A stretch of 64,000 nucleotides of DNA from Daphnia carinata (lineage: Eukaryota; Arthropoda; Branchiopoda; Diplostraca; Daphniidae): the NCBI RefSeq assembly GCF_022539665.2, contig NC_081332.1:5223803-5287802 (forward strand), in the 5' to 3' direction. Shown here piece by piece: positions 54,101-55,037 of the stretch. The translations under genes and the position numbers were made by a program. Position 1 is the first letter of the stretch. Every line of letters begins with the position of its first letter. The notes below the pieces were generated by a model. It ran no database searches. It was not told the origin of the DNA and saw only the letters and a program-made list of their open reading frames with translations.

Positions 54101-54409
54101 TTGGGCAAAACGTGCGCGTTAAGTAGGTCGGACGTTTGCGTCCGTATATGTAAAAACAAGGAAAAGAAAAAAAAAAAAAAAAAAACAAACTAGAAAGACG
54201 CGCACAAAACTATGCGTTTGTCACTGTCGGTAGCTCGTCTGCGATGAATCAAATGACGAAATGTTTAGCATTTTTTTTCCCTACCATCTAACCCAGATTC
54301 GAATGACAATCGACGTTATATACTACGGCTTTTTCTTCGTGAATGGTTCCCAATAAAACAAGAGATAAAGAACAGGTGCAAATCAAACGGTTCGCTTACC
54401 TTGATTCAT
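1..54409 (-). CDS. dpy: dumpy-like giant apical extracellular matrix protein (5' part, 73 coding exons, runs off left edge)
   Basis: Seen: a minus-strand chain of exons whose splice phases match at every junction but one (exon 40/41). It encodes a signal peptide, an LDLa-like domain, several dozen EGF modules, many copies of the short RPEC..DC....AC...KC.DPC unit wedged between EGFs, and a Cys-free Pro/Thr/Ser-rich block of about 1,760 residues. Known: alternating EGF and DPY modules plus a long PST-rich region define Dumpy, a giant ZP-domain protein of the arthropod apical matrix that anchors epidermis, muscle attachment sites and tracheae to cuticle. Inferred: this is the dumpy orthologue, secreted or membrane-anchored, with its ZP domain and anchor beyond base 1. 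About 10,200 residues are encoded here. Other EGF-rich proteins (fibrillin, Notch, uromodulin-like) lack the DPY unit, so I consider the assignment firm. Exon numbers in other entries follow transcription order from 54409 to 1. Confidence 0.93.
241..573 (-). CDS. dpy: dumpy exon 72 (B-type)
   Basis: 333 nt, one codon longer than the other B exons. [30 protein letters not shown] (one residue inserted before INCVC), [29 protein letters not shown]. The last residue before the intron is a split Ser codon T|CC. Confidence 0.95.
642..995 (-). CDS. dpy: dumpy exon 71 (C-type)
   Basis: 354 nt. [26 protein letters not shown]: the GMIGS turn is changed to [34 protein letters not shown]. Confidence 0.95.
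1102..1422 (-). CDS. dpy: dumpy exon 70 (A-type)
   Basis: 321 nt. [63 protein letters not shown] rather than CRIIP at the end. Donor CCAA|GTACGT. Confidence 0.95.
1563..1892 (-). CDS. dpy: dumpy exon 69 (B-type)
   Basis: 330 nt. [44 protein letters not shown] and a Gly instead of the CSCKES found in most B exons. Donor AAAC|GTAAGA. Confidence 0.95.
1893..2270 (-). other. dpy: dumpy intron 68 (0.4 kb)
   Basis: AT-rich without recognisable elements. It differs in length from the corresponding intron 53 (258 nt), marking the low-coordinate end of the duplicated block. Confidence 0.55.
2271..2624 (-). CDS. dpy: dumpy exon 68 (C-type)
   Basis: 354 nt. [47 protein letters not shown]. Ends PIAITG rather than PIPVVG. 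Partner of exon 53. Confidence 0.95.
2702..3022 (-). CDS. dpy: dumpy exon 67 (A-type)
   Basis: 321 nt. [43 protein letters not shown]. Partner of exon 52 (NLKC versus NFKC, QCQVV versus QCRVV). Confidence 0.95.
3097..3426 (-). CDS. dpy: dumpy exon 66 (B-type)
   Basis: 330 nt. [47 protein letters not shown] and CVG here versus DKSC and CAG in exon 51. Confidence 0.95.
3604..3957 (-). CDS. dpy: dumpy exon 65 (C-type)
   Basis: 354 nt. [45 protein letters not shown]. Near-identical partner of exon 50. Confidence 0.95.
4040..4363 (-). CDS. dpy: dumpy exon 64 (A-type)
   Basis: 324 nt. [56 protein letters not shown]. Partner of exon 49. Confidence 0.95.
4441..4770 (-). CDS. dpy: dumpy exon 63 (B-type)
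   Basis: 330 nt. [64 protein letters not shown]. Partner of exon 48. Confidence 0.94.
5038..5391 (-). CDS. dpy: dumpy exon 62 (C-type)
   Basis: 354 nt. [69 protein letters not shown] with Cys-His instead of Cys-Arg before PIP. Confidence 0.95.
5471..5794 (-). CDS. dpy: dumpy exon 61 (A-type)
   Basis: 324 nt. [56 protein letters not shown]-like second EGF (KVVSHNP instead of VVNHNP). Confidence 0.95.
5862..6191 (-). CDS. dpy: dumpy exon 60 (B-type)
   Basis: 330 nt. [54 protein letters not shown] replaces the usual RNRC. Confidence 0.94.
6192..6680 (-). other. dpy: dumpy intron 59 (0.5 kb)
   Basis: Very A-rich on the plus strand with several 10-14 nt A tracts. No exon or element recognised. 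Confidence 0.55.
6681..7034 (-). CDS. dpy: dumpy exon 59 (C-type)
   Basis: 354 nt. [29 protein letters not shown] (Glu replaces Gln in QAQC), [30 protein letters not shown]. Confidence 0.95.
7109..7432 (-). CDS. dpy: dumpy exon 58 (A-type)
   Basis: 324 nt. [62 protein letters not shown]. It is the most diverged A exon: GRGSEC replaces GRDAQC. Confidence 0.95.
7501..7830 (-). CDS. dpy: dumpy exon 57 (B-type)
   Basis: 330 nt. [17 protein letters not shown] (Thr in place of Glu at the second position), [40 protein letters not shown]. Donor AAAA|GTAAAA. Confidence 0.93.
7831..8476 (-). other. dpy: dumpy intron 56 (0.65 kb)
   Basis: A-rich on the plus strand. It has a 150-codon plus-strand open frame of Lys/Ser-rich composition that I read as a by-product of A tracts, not a gene. 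Longest intron in the regular array. Confidence 0.55.
8477..8830 (-). CDS. dpy: dumpy exon 56 (C-type)
   Basis: 354 nt. [37 protein letters not shown] instead of the invariant [19 protein letters not shown]. Confidence 0.95.
8902..9225 (-). CDS. dpy: dumpy exon 55 (A-type)
   Basis: 324 nt. [51 protein letters not shown]. It shares VPTPCG and CREV/MG-type features with exon 46. Confidence 0.95.
9329..9658 (-). CDS. dpy: dumpy exon 54 (B-type)
   Basis: 330 nt. [52 protein letters not shown]. Closely related to exon 69, but the intervening intron lengths differ, so it lies outside the constant-offset block. Confidence 0.95.
9917..10270 (-). CDS. dpy: dumpy exon 53 (C-type)
   Basis: 354 nt. 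[48 protein letters not shown]. Partner of exon 68 at offset 7,646 bp; only the last codons (PVVG versus AITG) and one residue (VVAGQ versus VVSGQ) differ noticeably. Confidence 0.95.
10348..10668 (-). CDS. dpy: dumpy exon 52 (A-type)
   Basis: 321 nt. [45 protein letters not shown]. Partner of exon 67 at offset 7,646 bp. Confidence 0.95.
10743..11072 (-). CDS. dpy: dumpy exon 51 (B-type)
   Basis: 330 nt. [47 protein letters not shown]. Partner of exon 66; the two differ at many positions in the middle although their surrounding introns are almost identical. Confidence 0.95.
11250..11603 (-). CDS. dpy: dumpy exon 50 (C-type)
   Basis: 354 nt. [43 protein letters not shown]. Near-identical to exon 65 (GFFGDG versus GFLGDG). 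Confidence 0.95.
11691..12014 (-). CDS. dpy: dumpy exon 49 (A-type)
   Basis: 324 nt. [43 protein letters not shown]: Lys-Glu instead of Pro-Gly before TCG, shared only with exon 64 (CKDTCG), its partner 7,651 bp away. Confidence 0.95.
12092..12421 (-). CDS. dpy: dumpy exon 48 (B-type)
   Basis: 330 nt. [47 protein letters not shown]. Paralogue of exon 63 at a constant offset of 7,651 bp. Confidence 0.95.
12422..12883 (-). other. dpy: dumpy intron 47 (0.46 kb)
   Basis: Longer than the typical 60-80 nt introns of the array. AT-rich, with a T tract near 12613-12624; no element recognised. Confidence 0.55.
12884..13237 (-). CDS. dpy: dumpy exon 47 (C-type)
   Basis: 354 nt. The N-terminal half and upstream intron (about 13060-13245) match exon 53 almost base for base, whereas the C-terminal half ([25 protein letters not shown]) is clearly different. 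Confidence 0.95.
13321..13641 (-). CDS. dpy: dumpy exon 46 (A-type)
   Basis: 321 nt. First EGF has [18 protein letters not shown], with Asn in place of Tyr in the GYLG turn. [30 protein letters not shown]. Confidence 0.95.
13727..14056 (-). CDS. dpy: dumpy exon 45 (B-type)
   Basis: 330 nt. [18 protein letters not shown]: the usual DPCPGTCG is replaced, and AVCKVTNH replaces CRVANH, so this is the most diverged B copy in its second EGF. Donor ATAA|GTAAGC. Confidence 0.95.
14257..14610 (-). CDS. dpy: dumpy exon 44 (C-type)
   Basis: 354 nt. Linker [17 protein letters not shown], shared with exon 56. DPY unit [17 protein letters not shown] has Thr instead of Pro after DC. Second [16 protein letters not shown]. 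Confidence 0.95.
14700..15023 (-). CDS. dpy: dumpy exon 43 (A-type)
   Basis: 324 nt. [51 protein letters not shown]. First A exon of the regular array; GFDGVPP differs from the GYLG.PP of later copies. Donor CCTA|GTAAGC. Confidence 0.95.
15160..15489 (-). CDS. dpy: dumpy exon 42, C-like EGF-DPY-EGF
   Basis: 330 nt, phase 1 to 1. [71 protein letters not shown]. Followed directly by an A exon: the B exon expected in the cycle is absent here. Confidence 0.94.
15550..15882 (-). CDS. dpy: dumpy exon 41, A-like EGF-DPY-EGF
   Basis: 333 nt, phase 1 to 1, acceptor TTGTTGTAG, donor [82 protein letters not shown]. The PTEASV string recurs in exon 43, supporting this acceptor. Confidence 0.9.
15957..16294 (-). 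CDS. dpy: dumpy exon 40, B-like EGF-DPY-EGF, donor unresolved
   Basis: Acceptor CGTATATAG at the high end. Encodes [72 protein letters not shown]. All GT dinucleotides before the stop codon lie in phase 0 (CCA|GTTGAA, GAA|GTTAAA, TTC|GTTTGA), while exon 41 needs phase 1. I place the end at GAA provisionally; one missing base there would repair the junction. Confidence 0.8.
16363..16632 (-). CDS. dpy: dumpy exon 39, C-like block
   Basis: 270 nt, phase 1 to 1. [48 protein letters not shown]. The QAQCGC..GMIG motif marks it as C-type. Donor CAAC|GTAATA. Confidence 0.92.
16697..16928 (-). CDS. dpy: dumpy exon 38, end of A-like block, start of C-like block
   Basis: 232 nt, phase 0 to 1. [16 protein letters not shown] completes the DPY unit, then [18 protein letters not shown]. 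Ends [13 protein letters not shown], the first two cysteines of the next EGF. An intron at this position inside an EGF is unique in this part of the gene. Confidence 0.92.
16999..17813 (-). CDS. dpy: dumpy exon 37, three EGF-DPY repeats in one exon
   Basis: 815 nt, phase 1 to 0. Three successive blocks: [18 protein letters not shown] with [32 protein letters not shown] with [16 protein letters not shown] (B-like); and [16 protein letters not shown] with [17 protein letters not shown] (A-like). The A-like block is interrupted by a phase-0 intron right after RPECS, within the DPY unit. Elsewhere in the array these blocks are separate exons. Confidence 0.94.
17883..18467 (-). CDS. dpy: dumpy exon 36, EGF-DPY-EGF then Pro-rich linker and DPY-EGF
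   Basis: 585 nt, phase 1 to 1. [52 protein letters not shown], a linker [19 protein letters not shown], then [16 protein letters not shown] and [18 protein letters not shown]. The Pro linker replaces one EGF. Confidence 0.94.
18537..18707 (-). CDS. dpy: dumpy exon 35, DPY-like unit and EGF
   Basis: 171 nt, phase 1 to 1. [49 protein letters not shown]. The 4-Cys unit is close to true DPY modules. Confidence 0.92.
18787..18981 (-). CDS. dpy: dumpy exon 34, 4-Cys unit and EGF
   Basis: 195 nt, phase 1 to 1. [48 protein letters not shown]. Donor AAT|GTGAGT. Confidence 0.92.
18982..19460 (-). other. dpy: dumpy intron 33 (0.5 kb)
   Basis: Contains an A tract at about 19012-19034. No other element. 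Confidence 0.6.
19461..24944 (-). CDS. dpy: dumpy exon 33, giant Pro/Thr/Ser-rich repeat exon ending in an EGF
   Basis: About 5.5 kb, phase 1 to 1. The first ~1,760 residues contain no cysteine and are dominated by Pro, Thr, Ser, Val and Glu, with the recurring strings VPVVAETP and [10 protein letters not shown]. This corresponds by position and composition to the low-complexity stalk of Dumpy, probably extended and O-glycosylated. The last part is an EGF-like unit, [14 protein letters not shown] then [18 protein letters not shown], closing at GCIAG-type donor GCCG|GTACTT. The exon is not a single open frame as given: reading frame changes near 20726, 20494 and 19645 (each one extra base relative to homologous copies or the next module), so continuous translation stops at 20704. 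I treat these as probable sequence or assembly errors. Confidence 0.88.
20400..21330 (-). repeat. 162-bp (54-aa) tandem repeats in exon 33
   Basis: Five to six consecutive units, each starting [20 protein letters not shown] and ending [13 protein letters not shown]. The string ACTGGCTCAG recurs exactly 162 bp apart (20801 and 20963). Units are nearly identical at DNA level in the middle of the array and more diverged at its high-coordinate end, as in a recently expanded array. Confidence 0.9.
21330..23800 (-). repeat. ~492-bp (164-aa) higher-order repeats in exon 33
   Basis: A long unit comprising [58 protein letters not shown] and [10 protein letters not shown] recurs four to five times. 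TATGGAACAT occurs 492 bp apart (21401 and 21893). The 54-aa repeat looks like a shortened derivative of the end of this unit. Confidence 0.85.
24945..25628 (-). other. dpy: dumpy intron 32 (0.7 kb)
   Basis: AT-rich, no recognisable element. The acceptor is not certain: TATATGCAG|G at 24945-24946 and GTTGTGACAG|A at 24915-24916 are both AG sites in the right phase, the second with the better pyrimidine tract. They differ by 10 residues. Confidence 0.55.
25629..25787 (-). CDS. dpy: dumpy exon 32, short Cys-rich unit
   Basis: 159 nt, phase 1 to 1. [19 protein letters not shown], then [17 protein letters not shown]. It ends just before the large proline-rich exon. Confidence 0.9.
25788..26249 (-). 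other. dpy: dumpy intron 31 (0.5 kb)
   Basis: Contains several close copies of TTAGCG near 25850-25885 and T/A tracts near 26020-26165. No gene or exon seen. Confidence 0.55.
26250..27095 (-). CDS. dpy: dumpy exon 31, EGF/DPY-like units with a PT-rich linker
   Basis: 846 nt, phase 1 to 1, 282 residues. [46 protein letters not shown], then a linker rich in Thr/Pro/Arg ([19 protein letters not shown]), followed by [44 protein letters not shown] and [13 protein letters not shown]. The linker foreshadows the PST block of exon 33. Confidence 0.93.
27096..27435 (-). other. dpy: dumpy intron 30 (0.3 kb)
   Basis: No recognisable element. A GA-rich patch lies next to its low-coordinate end. Confidence 0.6.
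27436..27579 (-). CDS. dpy: dumpy exon 30, EGF
   Basis: 144 nt, phase 1 to 1, acceptor AAATTAAG (weak pyrimidine tract, chosen because it alone preserves frame), donor GCAG|GTACAG. Encodes [17 protein letters not shown] and [19 protein letters not shown]. Confidence 0.85.
27692..27943 (-). CDS. dpy: dumpy exon 29, cbEGF plus EGF
   Basis: 252 nt, phase 1 to 1. [33 protein letters not shown], then [18 protein letters not shown]. The last cysteine codon is split T|GT. Confidence 0.92.
28009..28683 (-). CDS. dpy: dumpy exon 28, EGFs and 4-Cys units
   Basis: 675 nt, 225 residues, phase 1 to 1. [117 protein letters not shown]. Donor CAAG|GTAAAG. Confidence 0.93.
28770..28945 (-). CDS. dpy: dumpy exon 27, tandem 4-Cys units
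   Basis: 176 nt, phase 2 to 1. [47 protein letters not shown]. It contains no complete EGF and is a run of DPY-like spacers only. Confidence 0.88.
29014..29486 (-). CDS. dpy: dumpy exon 26, Cys-rich spacers and EGFs
   Basis: 473 nt, phase 0 to 2. [15 protein letters not shown], then several 4-Cys units in tandem ([39 protein letters not shown]) and an [21 protein letters not shown]. Ends GMCRPGCA plus a split Asn codon. Confidence 0.9.
29558..29643 (-). CDS. dpy: dumpy exon 25, C-terminal half of an EGF
   Basis: 86 nt, phase 1 to 0. [29 protein letters not shown]. Acceptor TTTCTTTAG, donor ACG|GTATGC. Confidence 0.88.
29725..29775 (-). CDS. dpy: dumpy exon 24, 51-nt micro-exon
   Basis: 17 codons, phase 1 to 1, acceptor TTTTTGCAG, donor TGCG|GTAAGG. 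Encodes [17 protein letters not shown]. In-frame and symmetric, so it could be skipped without changing frame, although that would remove five cysteines. Confidence 0.85.
29846..31306 (-). CDS. dpy: dumpy exon 23, large EGF/DPY-like exon
   Basis: 1,461 nt, 487 residues, phase 1 to 1. Alternating units: [154 protein letters not shown] and several more 4-Cys spacers in a row near the 3' end ([39 protein letters not shown]), without an intervening EGF. Confidence 0.94.
31384..31518 (-). CDS. dpy: dumpy exon 22, DPY-like unit and half EGF
   Basis: 135 nt, phase 1 to 1. [44 protein letters not shown]. The EGF is finished in exon 23 ([15 protein letters not shown]). Confidence 0.9.
31602..31808 (-). 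CDS. dpy: dumpy exon 21, EGF end, DPY-like unit, EGF
   Basis: 207 nt, phase 1 to 1. VGEPYKAGC closes the previous cbEGF, then [16 protein letters not shown] and [18 protein letters not shown]. Donor AACTG|GTAATG. Confidence 0.9.
31893..31933 (-). CDS. dpy: dumpy exon 20, 41-nt micro-exon
   Basis: Acceptor TTTTTCCAG, donor GATG|GTAAGT, phase 2 to 1. It encodes [14 protein letters not shown], the central part of the cbEGF begun in exon 19 and finished in exon 21 (VGEPYKAGC). Skipping it would shift the frame. Confidence 0.9.
32026..33543 (-). CDS. dpy: dumpy exon 19, large EGF/Cys-rich exon
   Basis: 1,518 nt, phase 2 to 2, about 505 residues. Alternates short spacers ([55 protein letters not shown]) with EGFs, including cb[19 protein letters not shown] and [15 protein letters not shown]. 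The last cysteine codon is again split TG|T by the intron. Confidence 0.93.
33620..34274 (-). CDS. dpy: dumpy exon 18, EGF/DPY-like units
   Basis: 655 nt, phase 1 to 2. [87 protein letters not shown], then [11 protein letters not shown]. Its final cysteine codon is split TG|C across the phase-2 intron. Confidence 0.92.
34357..35055 (-). CDS. dpy: dumpy exon 17, cbEGF plus EGF/DPY-like units
   Basis: 699 nt, phase 1 to 1. Starts with cb[19 protein letters not shown], then [17 protein letters not shown], spacer [25 protein letters not shown], spacer [13 protein letters not shown] and [12 protein letters not shown]. Alternation of EGFs and DC/EC spacers is already EGF-DPY-like. Confidence 0.92.
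35134..35896 (-). CDS. dpy: dumpy exon 16, EGF and Cys-rich modules
   Basis: 763 nt, phase 0 to 1. Begins [19 protein letters not shown], then repeated EGF-like units ([64 protein letters not shown]). Ends [12 protein letters not shown]. Confidence 0.92.
35897..36213 (-). other. dpy: dumpy intron 15 (0.3 kb)
   Basis: Holds a long A tract near 35915-35938 and otherwise no recognisable element. Confidence 0.6.
36214..37397 (-). CDS. dpy: dumpy exon 15, run of EGF/cbEGF modules
   Basis: 1,184 nt, phase 1 to 0, donor CAG|GTATGT. It encodes about 395 residues. Visible modules in order include [50 protein letters not shown], a [13 protein letters not shown] segment, [16 protein letters not shown], a [13 protein letters not shown] spacer, and [16 protein letters not shown]. 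Short CxSxxxC spacer units sit between cbEGFs in the way DPY units do further on, which suggests this is an older, diverged part of the array. Confidence 0.92.
37470..37703 (-). CDS. dpy: dumpy exon 14, cbEGF plus Cys-rich unit
   Basis: 234 nt, phase 1 to 1. [34 protein letters not shown], then a shorter unit [15 protein letters not shown] with [13 protein letters not shown] that resembles half an EGF or a diverged DPY-like spacer. Confidence 0.9.
37704..38122 (-). other. dpy: dumpy intron 13 (0.4 kb)
   Basis: AT-rich intron with several T tracts near its 5' (high-coordinate) end. Nothing else recognised. Confidence 0.6.
38123..38257 (-). CDS. dpy: dumpy exon 13, cbEGF
   Basis: 135 nt, phase 1 to 1. 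[20 protein letters not shown], then [18 protein letters not shown] and RCLG. Acceptor TTTCTCAG, donor TTGG|GTACGT. Confidence 0.92.
38504..38626 (-). CDS. dpy: dumpy exon 12, EGF
   Basis: 123 nt, phase 1 to 1. [17 protein letters not shown], then [15 protein letters not shown] and AAGCQG. A non-calcium EGF (no DxDEC). Confidence 0.9.
38627..38935 (-). other. dpy: dumpy intron 11 (0.3 kb)
   Basis: AT-rich with an 18-nt A tract near 38778. Nothing else seen. Confidence 0.6.
38936..39173 (-). CDS. dpy: dumpy exon 11, two EGFs
   Basis: 238 nt, phase 0 to 1. [35 protein letters not shown], then a cb[21 protein letters not shown] with [16 protein letters not shown]. Acceptor is TTCGTAG. Confidence 0.9.
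39174..39673 (-). other. dpy: dumpy intron 10 (0.5 kb)
   Basis: AT-rich with several A/T homopolymers. Nothing else recognised. Confidence 0.6.
39674..39807 (-). CDS. dpy: dumpy exon 10, cbEGF
   Basis: 134 nt, phase 1 to 0. [18 protein letters not shown], then [17 protein letters not shown] and VACEQ. Donor CAG|GTGATG. Confidence 0.9.
39931..40050 (-). CDS. dpy: dumpy exon 9, cbEGF
   Basis: 120 nt, phase 1 to 1, acceptor GCTATACAG, donor TCAG|GTATGT. Encodes [16 protein letters not shown], then [18 protein letters not shown] and RGC. All six cysteines present. Confidence 0.92.
40051..40772 (-). other. dpy: dumpy intron 8 (0.7 kb) with exon fossil
   Basis: Contains a decayed EGF exon (separate entry, 40228-40310) and a long T tract near 40160-40188. 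The rest is AT-rich with no other recognisable element. Confidence 0.6.
40228..40310 (-). pseudogene. decayed EGF exon in intron 8 of dumpy
   Basis: The minus strand reads INECVTGT near the start and FNCFCP further on, the two best conserved parts of a DINEC-type EGF, then GFQGDPS in a different frame. Only about 11 residues lie between NEC and FNC, so cysteines 2-3 are gone. There is no AG directly before the expected ACATTAACGAG position and no GT donor at the end. It is G+C-rich compared with the surrounding intron. This looks like a duplicated cbEGF exon that lost its splice sites. Confidence 0.7.
40773..41046 (-). CDS. dpy: dumpy exon 8, two cbEGFs
   Basis: 274 nt, phase 0 to 1. Starts [19 protein letters not shown] and continues with a second module [19 protein letters not shown]. 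The donor is CAAG|GTTCTT, a weak GT site compared with the GTAAG/GTACG of its neighbours. Confidence 0.88.
41137..41252 (-). CDS. dpy: dumpy exon 7, cbEGF
   Basis: 116 nt, phase 1 to 0. [18 protein letters not shown] then [18 protein letters not shown]. The sixth cysteine is supplied by the first codon of exon 8, so the module is split by a phase-0 intron after NPYDG. Confidence 0.92.
41492..41623 (-). CDS. dpy: dumpy exon 6, cbEGF
   Basis: 132 nt, phase 1 to 1, acceptor TTTTAAAAG, donor CTCG|GTAAGC. Encodes [20 protein letters not shown] and then [25 protein letters not shown] carries two adjacent cysteines, an extra Cys compared with a standard EGF. Confidence 0.92.
41624..46605 (-). other. 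dpy: dumpy intron 5 (5.0 kb, largest intron here)
   Basis: AT-rich with dozens of A/T homopolymers, a GA-repeat near 42045-42080, a (CA)n microsatellite at about 43664-43681 and a TC run near 43997-44011. A GC-richer patch near 45640-45690 has no EGF character. I looked for EGF exon signatures on the minus strand and saw none, so this looks like a plain long intron that may hold regulatory DNA. Confidence 0.6.
46606..46722 (-). CDS. dpy: dumpy exon 5, calcium-binding type EGF
   Basis: 117 nt, phase 1 to 1. Begins DENEC (a variant of the cbEGF D-x-D/N-E-C motif), followed by [20 protein letters not shown]. The Asn-x-x-Gly-Ser-Phe segment is the usual cbEGF hydroxylation and calcium-binding loop. 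Confidence 0.9.
46838..46942 (-). CDS. dpy: dumpy exon 4, short EGF module
   Basis: 105 nt, phase 1 to 1. It encodes [19 protein letters not shown] followed by [13 protein letters not shown]. The spacing (ARCQNGAC, then CHC and GYGGCGC) fits a compact non-calcium EGF with a very short C-terminal loop. Confidence 0.85.
46943..47993 (-). other. dpy: dumpy intron 3 (1.05 kb)
   Basis: AT-rich intron. Apart from the 56-bp tandem duplication listed separately (47326-47436) nothing recognisable was found. Confidence 0.6.
47326..47436. repeat. 56-bp imperfect tandem duplication in dumpy intron 3
   Basis: Two adjacent copies, each beginning TTACGGCGCCAAAACCT and continuing through CACTGAACTAAA and TATCAT, start 56 bp apart (47326 and 47382). 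They differ by a few substitutions and small indels. The shared GGCGCC core is unusually GC-rich for this intron. Confidence 0.8.
47994..48402 (-). CDS. dpy: dumpy exon 3, N-terminal low-complexity segment and LDLa-like domain
   Basis: 409 nt, acceptor CGTAACAG, donor ACAG|GTAAAAG, phase 0 to 1. The first ~90 residues are rich in Pro, Ala, Ser and basic residues ([26 protein letters not shown]) and probably unstructured. They are followed by an LDL-receptor class A-like unit with the signature [15 protein letters not shown]. Only four cysteines are present in this unit (FGC, LCDG, DCFL, KCT) instead of the usual six. The acidic DGISDC...SDE calcium-site motif is kept. A lone LDLa-like unit ahead of the EGF array is consistent with a Dumpy N-terminus. 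Confidence 0.85.
48403..50789 (-). other. dpy: dumpy intron 2 (2.4 kb)
   Basis: AT-rich intron without a credible exon. A CpG-richer patch at about 49470-49665 contains a TGACGTC CRE-like core, and a TATAAAAAG string at about 50011 on the plus strand stands out, but neither can be tied to a transcript. Confidence 0.6.
50790..50842 (-). CDS. dpy: dumpy exon 2, signal peptide core
   Basis: 53 nt between acceptor TTTTCTAG and donor CAG|GTAAGC. It encodes [17 protein letters not shown]. The [10 protein letters not shown] stretch is the hydrophobic core of a cleavable signal peptide, directing the product to secretion. It enters in phase 1 and leaves in phase 0. Confidence 0.85.
50843..54399 (-). 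other. dpy: dumpy intron 1 (3.6 kb)
   Basis: Bounded by donor GTAAGCG and acceptor TTTTCTAG. It is AT-rich with many A/T homopolymers, a C run near 53085 and no open frame with coding character. Its size and its position after the first exon make it a natural place for enhancers, but no specific site can be claimed. Confidence 0.6.
54400..54409 (-). CDS. dpy: dumpy exon 1, ten coding bases with the start codon
   Basis: On the minus strand the sequence reads ATG AAT CAA G followed by the donor GTAAGCG. Joined to exon 2 it stays in frame and gives [20 protein letters not shown], a normal signal-peptide layout: short polar/basic n-region, then a hydrophobic core. A second in-frame Met is residue 9, inside exon 2, so a transcript starting at exon 2 would still be secreted. 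Most of this exon is 5' UTR and its upstream end is unknown. Confidence 0.7.
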
Positions 54410-54620
54410 GTTTTCCTTTTTCTTGAATAGGCGAATGACTTCCACACACAAAAAAAAAATCCTTTTTTGCTTGTTTCTCTTTTCAAATGACTGGTAGAAA
54501 TTGCACTTTATTTGCTGACTGCTTGAATTAAAAAATTGAATTTCAAGAAAATCCGAAAGAAAATTGGGGCCGGGATGAAAGGGCTCCTCACTCCGCGCTA
54601 CTCCGGGGAGTGAGAGATTG
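54410..54620 (-). promoter_or_regulatory. dpy: putative dumpy 5' UTR and core promoter region
   Basis: This AT-rich stretch immediately precedes the first coding exon on the minus strand and reads without a splice acceptor up to the ATG, so it is probably 5' UTR. A TCATTTG string on the minus strand resembles an arthropod initiator but is not decisive. At 54587-54614 lies a GC-rich inverted repeat (CTCACTCC / GGAGTGAG arms, 12-nt loop) with an additional inner GGAGT. No convincing TATA box was found. The transcription start is unmapped. Confidence 0.3.
54587..54614. repeat. GC-rich inverted repeat near the dumpy start
   Basis: Arms CTCACTCC (54587-54594) and GGAGTGAG (54607-54614), 12-nt spacer containing another CTCCGG. 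It could form a hairpin in RNA or be a paired binding site. The function is unknown. Confidence 0.6.
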
Positions 54621-55006
54621 GGCGGATGAGAGCGTCACCCGCTCTTTTCCTTTTTTTTTTTAAACTCTTTTTTTTTCCTCCAAAGACGTTGAAGATGTGT
54701 GCGTCACAATGTTAAAAAAAAAAAAAAAGATAAATTCCAAAATAATAAAACAAGTAGCGTCCGTGAATTTCTTCTGCGGTAGAAGAAATTTCAAAAAATA
54801 AATGGGAGTGCGTGTAATACGCGTCTTGCCGACACGGTTTCACTTCGGCTACTAAATGCTTGGGCTAGCAAAGACTCGAGGCGTTACCTCACTTCGCTGG
54901 GGAAAATGAAAGAAGAAAAAATAAAATAAAATAAAAGAAGAACGAACGAGCGCCACGGCGCGGAGGAGAGTGGGAGACAGGTGTGTGAGTCAGGCTTGGC
55001 TTGCGT

Positions 55007-55037
<31 letters not shown>

